Source: Sneathiella marina | Lineage (GTDB): Bacteria > Pseudomonadota > Alphaproteobacteria > Sneathiellales > Sneathiellaceae | DNA: 64,000 bases | Direction: 5' to 3' | Assembly (NCBI RefSeq): GCF_023746535.1 | Contig: NZ_CP098747.1 | Coordinates: 2,378,501 to 2,442,500, forward strand | In this document: piece by piece, positions 58,744-64,000 of the stretch | Position numbering within the stretch: position 1 is the stretch's first letter | How the letters are laid out: every line of letters begins with the position of its first letter | Program-made: the position numbers and the translations under genes | The notes under the pieces: generated by a model | Told to the model about the DNA's origin: nothing | What the model saw: the letters and a program-made list of their open reading frames with translations, nothing else | Databases searched by the model: none

Positions 58744-59145
58744 TCAATCCAGTGGCACAGCAGATATCAGAACAAAAGCTTGCGCCTGCGGAGGCTCATC
58801 CGTAATCGTCAAATGTATCTCTGCTTTCATACCGGGTGGCGTGATTTTCATTAGCTGCTCCTGAGCGCCACCTGTCAGACTCATTGTCGGCTTGCCAGAA
58901 GGCAAATTTATGACCCCCATATCCTTCCAGAAAACACCTTTGCGAAATCCGGTTCCAAGCGCTTTCGAACAGGCTTCCTTGGCGGCATAACGTTTTGCAT
59001 AGGATTCAACGCGATTGAGTCGTCGTTCCGATTTCTTGACTTCAATTTCCGTATAAATCCGCCGGATAAACCGATCACCAAACCGATCGAGAGTTTTCTC
59101 GATGCGCCGGATATCAATAATATCGTTTCCAATTCCTAAAATCAT
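58744..59145 (-). CDS. acpS: holo-[acyl-carrier-protein] synthase AcpS
   Basis: A 133-residue 4'-phosphopantetheinyl transferase of the fatty-acid type. [13 protein letters not shown] (metal-binding D8) and [16 protein letters not shown] are the conserved motifs. Normal length. It primes fatty-acid ACP. The carrier domains of the PKS/NRPS in this window usually need a broader Sfp-type enzyme, which is not seen here. Confidence 0.96.
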   Translation of the reverse strand: MILGIGNDIIDIRRIEKTLDRFGDRFIRRIYTEIEVKKSERRLNRVESYAKRYAAKEACSKALGTGFRKGVFWKDMGVINLPSGKPTMSLTGGAQEQLMKITPPGMKAEIHLTITDEPPQAQAFVLISAVPLD

Positions 59146-59175
59146 CGGAGAACCTCTTTCGGCATTACGTAGTTG

Positions 59176-59913
59176 CTAGTTAGGATTACGCGCCTGATCC
59201 ATGAGGTAACGCATTTTCTTGATCGCTGTATCCAGTCCGATGAAAATAGCGTCCCCTATCAGAAAATGGCCAATATTAAGTTCAACAATTGTTGGAATGG
59301 CGGCGACAGGCGCTACCGTGTCATACGTTAGACCATGCCCTGCATGACATTCCAGGCCCAGCTCTTCAGCCAGAGCCGCAGCCGCCACAATCCGCTCCAG
59401 TTCGCTTTGCCGCTTGATGCTATCGGTTGTATCACAATAGGTTCCAACATGAAGTTCAACAATATCCGCTGAAAGGCGGGCGGCCGCCTCCAGCTGTCGT
59501 GGATCCGGCTCAATAAACAACGAAACACGTATATTTTGGTCACGCAGGCTGTTGACGTAATTTTGCAGCATATTATGTCCGCCCGCTGCGTCCAGCCCTC
59601 CTTCTGTGGTCCTCTCCTCACGTTTCTCCGGCACCAGGCAGCTCGCATGGGGTTTGTGAGACAAGGCGATTTCGAGCATCTCCTCCGTCGCGGCCATTTC
59701 AAAATTCAACGGGATCGTCAAATGCTCTGTCAATCTTGCTATATCACTGTCACTTATATGGCGACGATCCTCTCGCAAATGCGCAGTTATCCCGTCTGCG
59801 CCAGCTTCTTCGGCTATTTTCGCGGCCCGAAGGGGATCCGGATGCACACCGCCACGGGCATTGCGGATCGTTGCGACATGATCGATATTAACGCCTAACC
59901 GTAATTGCCTCAT
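59176..59913 (-). CDS. pdxJ: pyridoxine 5'-phosphate synthase PdxJ
   Basis: A 245-residue TIM-barrel enzyme making pyridoxine phosphate from deoxyxylulose phosphate and an aminoacetone phosphate. [28 protein letters not shown] and [10 protein letters not shown] are diagnostic, and the late [16 protein letters not shown] phosphate loop is complete. It overlaps the preceding DUF2062 gene by 4 bases (ATGA). Confidence 0.97.
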   Translation of the reverse strand: MRQLRLGVNIDHVATIRNARGGVHPDPLRAAKIAEEAGADGITAHLREDRRHISDSDIARLTEHLTIPLNFEMAATEEMLEIALSHKPHASCLVPEKREERTTEGGLDAAGGHNMLQNYVNSLRDQNIRVSLFIEPDPRQLEAAARLSADIVELHVGTYCDTTDSIKRQSELERIVAAAALAEELGLECHAGHGLTYDTVAPVAAIPTIVELNIGHFLIGDAIFIGLDTAIKKMRYLMDQARNPN

Positions 59914-60530
59914 ACCTGGTTTTCCCCTGAGTTACCGTTCCCGTCCGGTCCGTTTGCATCATTTGTGGGACGTGCCAATCCAATAAGTGTCGCCCGCTTC
60001 GCATGAAATCTACGGATTACTTCCTTTAAAGGATAGAAAAAAATCACCCAGACAACCAAGGAAACGGGAATACATCCAATAAGCATAGGATGAATGACAT
60101 CAAAGAATATCCCCGATACTTCGTGCCAGTTCCCGTCCCAAAGACCGTCAAAAAAGATCCGCATATTGGCTTCGTTAAAACTACCCTGTGTTTCATCATG
60201 CCCCAGCATCCATTGTCCAATGGAATAAATGAGCGCCCAGATAAAAGGGAAAGTCCACGGATTACCGACAACCGTCCCCAGCGCCGAAGCGATTATATTT
60301 GCTCTGAATATCCATGCCAGAATGGCGCTGATAATGAAATGAAGGCCGATGAATGGCGTAAAAGAAATGGCCGCCCCAAATGCAAATCCTGCGGCCAGTG
60401 AATATGAGGTTCCCGGAAGCCGTGCAAGACGATATCCAACATATTTGGATGATCTTTTGAAGCCAATTGATGGCCAGAAAAACTCACCAAACTGTTTAGT
60501 TTTCGTCGGCTTGTTACGACGTCGAAACAT
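59910..60530 (-). CDS. DUF2062 membrane protein
   Basis: A 206-residue protein with basic ends and about three hydrophobic segments between residues 45 and 175. [21 protein letters not shown] and [16 protein letters not shown] are the DUF2062 marks. The function of the family is not established. It is kept beside pdxJ and pyrE in this gene neighbourhood and is coupled to pdxJ. Confidence 0.88.
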   Translation of the reverse strand: MFRRRNKPTKTKQFGEFFWPSIGFKRSSKYVGYRLARLPGTSYSLAAGFAFGAAISFTPFIGLHFIISAILAWIFRANIIASALGTVVGNPWTFPFIWALIYSIGQWMLGHDETQGSFNEANMRIFFDGLWDGNWHEVSGIFFDVIHPMLIGCIPVSLVVWVIFFYPLKEVIRRFHAKRATLIGLARPTNDANGPDGNGNSGENQV

Positions 60531-60551
60531 TTCTTTTCACTTTTCCTGTTG

Positions 60552-61139
60552 TTATTTGATGTCTCGACTACCCGGCTTGATCGCCGTTGTTCCTTGAAGT
60601 TCTGCCGGTAGGTTATCTGGCTCGAATGTTTGTACTTCCATTTGCATCAACGAAACAAGGGGCACTCCGACATCTGCTGTTCCATTCGAACGGTCGATTA
60701 AACATGTTGCAGCGACAACAGTCCCCCCGGCTGCTGTAATAGCCGCAATACATTCGCGGCTGGATTTACCCGTCGTCACAATATCTTCGGACATCACAAC
60801 ACGGGCACCTGGGGTCAGGCTAAACCCGCGCCGAAAAGTAAACTCTCCGTTCTCGCGTTCCGTAAACATTCCCGGTACATTTAGTTGCCGCGCCATTTCA
60901 TATCCGACAATGACACCGCCCATCGCCGGTGCAACGACAATATCGACAGAATTTGCACCAAGTGTATTTTCGACTTTCTCCGCGAGAGCGCGGCATAATA
61001 GTGCCGCTCGATCTGGATACATCAGGACCTTGGCACATTGTAAGTAACGATTAGAGTGCAAACCAGAACTCAACAAAAAATGGCCTTCCAGCAGAGCATT
61101 GGTTTCCCGAAAATGGGAGATAATTTCTTCGTCAGTCAT
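60552..61139 (-). CDS. pyrE: orotate phosphoribosyltransferase
   Basis: A 195-residue enzyme of pyrimidine synthesis. The PRPP-binding motif reads VVMSEDIVTTGKSSREC, and APAMGGVIVGYEMAR forms the flexible-loop strand region. FLLSSGLHSNRYLQC near the N-terminus is typical. Sits 12 bases downstream of rsh. Confidence 0.95.
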   Translation of the reverse strand: MTDEEIISHFRETNALLEGHFLLSSGLHSNRYLQCAKVLMYPDRAALLCRALAEKVENTLGANSVDIVVAPAMGGVIVGYEMARQLNVPGMFTERENGEFTFRRGFSLTPGARVVMSEDIVTTGKSSRECIAAITAAGGTVVAATCLIDRSNGTADVGVPLVSLMQMEVQTFEPDNLPAELQGTTAIKPGSRDIK

Positions 61140-61151
61140 TGTCAGCTTTCT

Positions 61152-63308
61152 TTATCCAGTTGAGCGCTCGACGGAACTAATTACCGGGTCCGCCCGCAAG
61201 GCAGCAATTATATTCGTCAGATGTCGCACATCTTGTACCTGTATATCAATCAACATTTCAAAGAAATCCTGACTTCGGTTGGCAATACGTAAATTATTAA
61301 TATTGCCATTGTTCGATGCAATGGTGGAGGTAATGCTGGAAAGCGCGCCCGGTTCATTGGCGACAATGACTTGAATACGGCCGACAGGCATCGCAGCTTC
61401 CTGATTTTCCTGATCCCAGGAAACGTCCAGCCACCGCTCCGGCACTTCCGCAAATTGCTCCAGTGTTTCGCAATCAATAGTATGAATAGTCACCCCCCTG
61501 CCAGTACTCACAATACCGACAATCCGGTCACCGGGTAGTGGATGGCAGCAGCCGGCCAAGTGCATCGCCATACCGGGAATAAGCCCGCGGATCGGTATTG
61601 CATGATCCTTTTTCTTGCCCTTGGATTTCTCTTTGACGGTTACTGATGGCGGTATGTTATCTGCGTCTTCGGATTTTTTTTCACCGGGAAAAATGACGTC
61701 AATGAGCTGCCGGCTTGTACGCGTTCCATCACCGAGGAGACAATAAACATCCCCGACATTTTCCTGATCCCAGACTTTTACCGCTGTCTGTAAAGCCTTT
61801 TCCGCAAAGCGTTTTCCTTCTACACGAAAAGCTTTTTCAGCGATTGCCCGCCCCAATTCAATATATTGATCCCGTTGTTTAATTCGCGTGAAACGCCGAA
61901 TAGCAGAACGAGCTTTACCACTGACGACAAAGCTTTCCCATGTTGGCGACGGTGTTTGGTTTTTCGACCGCAGAATTTCGATCTGATCCCCATTCCTCAA
62001 AACGGTACGAAGTGGCACCAGACGTCCATTAATTTTGGATCCCACACAAGTGTTGCCAACATCCGTATGAACAGCATAAGCAAAATCGACAGGACTACTG
62101 CCCGCCGGGAGCGAGATCAGGTCGCCTTTTGGTGAAAAACAGAATACCTGATCTTGAAACATACTAAGCTTCGTATTCTCCAGAAATTCATCAGGATCTT
62201 GGGTATTTTCCAATATCTCCAACAATTCGCGTAACCAGCGATATTGCGTACCCTCTTGCACGCTTTTCGCCTGACTGTCCTTATATTGCCAATGGGCAGC
62301 CACACCATATTCATTGATCTCGTGCATTTCACGGGTTCGGATTTGAACTTCAATCCGTTGTCTTTCCGGACCGATCAAAGTCGTGTGAATAGATTGATAA
62401 TTGTTGCGTTTTGGAATCGAAATATAGTCTTTGAACCGCCCGGGAACCATGGAGTATTTCTCATGCAACACACCGAGAACATGGTAACATTCCGCAACAT
62501 CTTCCACCACCACCCGAAAGGCAATAATATCTGATAACTGCTCGAATGAGACATTGTTCCGTTCCATTTTTCGCCAGATGGAATAAAATCTCTTTTCTCG
62601 TCCGGCCACATCCGCCTCAATGCCGGCTTCCTTTAAATCCGCTCTTAAGCGTTCAATAATAAGGCCAACGACATTTCCCTCTTCCGCTCGGAGAAACTCC
62701 AAACGCCGTTTGATGGATTTACGCGCTTCGCTGTTTAATTCCTCAAAGGCGAGGTCTTCCAGATCATCGCGAAAATGCTGCATGCCAATGCGTTCAGCGA
62801 GTGGTGCATAAATCTCCCGTGTTTCTGTTGCAATTCTTTTTCGTTTTTCCGGATTCTTGATGAAATGCAAGGTTCGCATATTATGCAGACGGTCGGCGAG
62901 CTTAACTAGCAAAACTCGGATGTCATTAGACATGGCCAGCAAAAGTTTTCGAAAATTTTCGCCCTGTTTCGTTCTATCCGATTGCAACTCCAATTGCGAT
63001 AGTTTGGTGACACCATCCACCAGCACCGCAATTTCAGTACCGAAGGTATTTTCTATTTCATCCTTTGTTGCCACCGTATCTTCGATGGTGTCATGAAGAA
63101 GCGCCGTAATAATTGTCGCCGTATCCAATTTCAGTTCGGTCAGAATACCCGCAACTTCAATGGGGTGAGAAAAATACGGGTCGCCGGATGCGCGAACCTG
63201 GCTCCCATGGGTTTTAACCGTGAAAATATACGCCCGGTTGAGTAAGTCCTCATCTGCCTGGGGGTCATAGCTAAGGACACGTTCTACTAATTCGACTTGG
63301 CGTAACAT
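61152..63308 (-). CDS. rsh: bifunctional (p)ppGpp synthetase/hydrolase (Rsh)
   Basis: A 718-residue RelA/SpoT homologue, start at ATG 63308 (MLRQVELVERV) rather than an upstream TTG. The HD hydrolase domain has YFSHPIEVAGIL and ALLHDTIEDT. The synthetase domain has GRFKDYISIPKRNNYQSIHTTL. TGS (FSPKGDLISLPAGSSPVDFAYAVH), a zinc-finger-like GCCHPLPGD and a C-terminal ACT domain follow. Both activities look intact, as expected where only one long Rsh protein is present. It controls the stringent response. Confidence 0.95.
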   Translation of the reverse strand: MLRQVELVERVLSYDPQADEDLLNRAYIFTVKTHGSQVRASGDPYFSHPIEVAGILTELKLDTATIITALLHDTIEDTVATKDEIENTFGTEIAVLVDGVTKLSQLELQSDRTKQGENFRKLLLAMSNDIRVLLVKLADRLHNMRTLHFIKNPEKRKRIATETREIYAPLAERIGMQHFRDDLEDLAFEELNSEARKSIKRRLEFLRAEEGNVVGLIIERLRADLKEAGIEADVAGREKRFYSIWRKMERNNVSFEQLSDIIAFRVVVEDVAECYHVLGVLHEKYSMVPGRFKDYISIPKRNNYQSIHTTLIGPERQRIEVQIRTREMHEINEYGVAAHWQYKDSQAKSVQEGTQYRWLRELLEILENTQDPDEFLENTKLSMFQDQVFCFSPKGDLISLPAGSSPVDFAYAVHTDVGNTCVGSKINGRLVPLRTVLRNGDQIEILRSKNQTPSPTWESFVVSGKARSAIRRFTRIKQRDQYIELGRAIAEKAFRVEGKRFAEKALQTAVKVWDQENVGDVYCLLGDGTRTSRQLIDVIFPGEKKSEDADNIPPSVTVKEKSKGKKKDHAIPIRGLIPGMAMHLAGCCHPLPGDRIVGIVSTGRGVTIHTIDCETLEQFAEVPERWLDVSWDQENQEAAMPVGRIQVIVANEPGALSSITSTIASNNGNINNLRIANRSQDFFEMLIDIQVQDVRHLTNIIAALRADPVISSVERSTG

Positions 63309-63416
63309 CAGGATAAGACAGCTCTGCAAAAACCATAATTTCTGGTCAAAATGCCAGAACCATGACTATACAGTTGGTCGGAAATAATATGCAATCATAG
63401 TCGCGAAGAAAATGCG

Positions 63417-63445
63417 CCTAAGGCGGGGATAATTTGCGCCTTAGG
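63417..63445 (-). terminator. hairpin between rpoZ and rsh
   Basis: CCTAAGGCG and CGCCTTAGG are exact reverse complements around 11 bases, 14 bases past the rpoZ stop. A short T-rich segment follows. It may partly end the rpoZ transcript. Confidence 0.5.
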
Positions 63446-63458
63446 GCAATACGATAGC

Positions 63459-63875
63459 TCAGGCTTCTGGCTGAGCTTCGTCACTTGCAGTAGCGGATGC
63501 CGGATCGTCGGCGGGCGTTTCTTGTGGAATTGCACCAACTTCATCGGCCGAAAAGGTTTCAGACGCTGTATTTTCCTGAATAACACCTGCCCATTCGTTA
63601 CTGGAACTCATCAAGGCAGCCATATTATCTTCTTCAGGCTCATCCACCTCAACACGACGCTGTAGTGAATGAACAAGATTTGATTTCAGTTCAACAAGAT
63701 CAATAGTGCCATCGCCAATTTCTCGCAACGATACTACCGGGTTCTTATCATTGTCGCGATCGACTGTAAGCATTGACCCGGCAGCTATCGCGCGGGCGCG
63801 CCGTGCTGCCAACAAAACAATGTCAAATCGATTAGGAATTCGCTCAACGCAATCTTCAACGGTGACGCGTGCCAT
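63459..63875 (-). CDS. rpoZ: RNA polymerase omega subunit
   Basis: A 138-residue protein, start at ATG 63875 with GGAG 9 bases upstream. The conserved core is MARVTVEDC...[19 protein letters not shown], followed by the alphaproteobacterial [13 protein letters not shown] segment. The C-terminal 60 residues are an acidic, Ala/Pro-rich tail of low complexity. First gene of the rpoZ-rsh cluster; its promoter should lie in 63876-64000, where I see no further gene. Confidence 0.95.
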   Translation of the reverse strand: MARVTVEDCVERIPNRFDIVLLAARRARAIAAGSMLTVDRDNDKNPVVSLREIGDGTIDLVELKSNLVHSLQRRVEVDEPEEDNMAALMSSSNEWAGVIQENTASETFSADEVGAIPQETPADDPASATASDEAQPEA

Positions 63876-64000
63876 ATACAATTACTCCAGATGCCTATGA
63901 ATTACGGTATTACATATTCTTTTGTGCTTAGGATAGCAAGGCAAAGTGGCTCGAAACCATCATGTTTTTTGGTTTTTTTGCATAAAAAATGGCTCAACGG

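Overview
The window is a stretch of an alphaproteobacterial chromosome, probably from a marine or aquatic, flagellated, aerobic species. Three things point there: the gene order rpoZ-rsh-pyrE-(DUF2062)-pdxJ-acpS-lepB-rnc-era at the right end, a CckA-type cell-cycle kinase sitting next to flagellar export genes, and a single bifunctional RelA/SpoT protein. The genus cannot be fixed from the sequence alone. The phosphonate, sulfatase and phosphatase genes fit a phosphorus-poor, marine-type niche (inference).

Layout. 1-15.6 kb is an accessory region: the 5' part of an SpvB/Tc-toxin/RHS-like gene that runs off the window, an alpha/beta hydrolase, a two-protein PKS/NRPS assembly line with a luciferase-like monooxygenase built into its adenylation domain, and a papain-like protease fused to a GHSTG hydrolase. 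15.7-25.8 kb is a flagellar block. The leftward run is flgB-flgC-fliE-fliQ-fliR-flhB-cckA and the rightward run is flhX-orf-fliO-fliP. The rightward run continues into a bacterial EndoU-type nuclease gene overlapping fliP, a small possible immunity gene and an extra rod-protein gene.

25.8-41.3 kb is a phosphonate catabolism island. A 2-aminoethylphosphonate (AEP) ABC transporter (aepXVW), an EamA permease and phnW-phnA-phnY form one leftward run. It diverges from a LysR regulator. A second leftward run holds a choline-kinase-like gene, a dimethylglycine/sarcosine dehydrogenase-like flavoprotein, tmpA and tmpB. Together the genes would take AEP to acetate plus phosphate, take trimethyl-AEP to glycine betaine plus phosphate, and strip methyl groups from the amine product.

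41.5-55.4 kb carries a patatin-like lipoprotein, a PafA-like phosphatase and an arylsulfatase. Divergent from the sulfatase is a tight operon moxR-DUF58-DUF4381-VWA-VWA-TPR-batD-octaheme cytochrome/TPR, apparently a periplasmic chaperone/assembly machine tied to a multiheme redox protein. 55.4-64 kb is conserved housekeeping sequence: tRNA-Ser(GCU), a Sel1-repeat protein, and the era-to-rpoZ cluster.

The features most worth attention are the merged AEP/trimethyl-AEP island (with an in-frame amber codon at the head of its kinase gene), the EndoU gene coupled to fliP, the glycine-like A domain split by a monooxygenase and feeding a KS-AT-KR-DH-ACP-TE synthase, and the Bat-type operon ending in an octaheme cytochrome. 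All functional statements come from reading motifs and from recalled family knowledge; no database search was possible.
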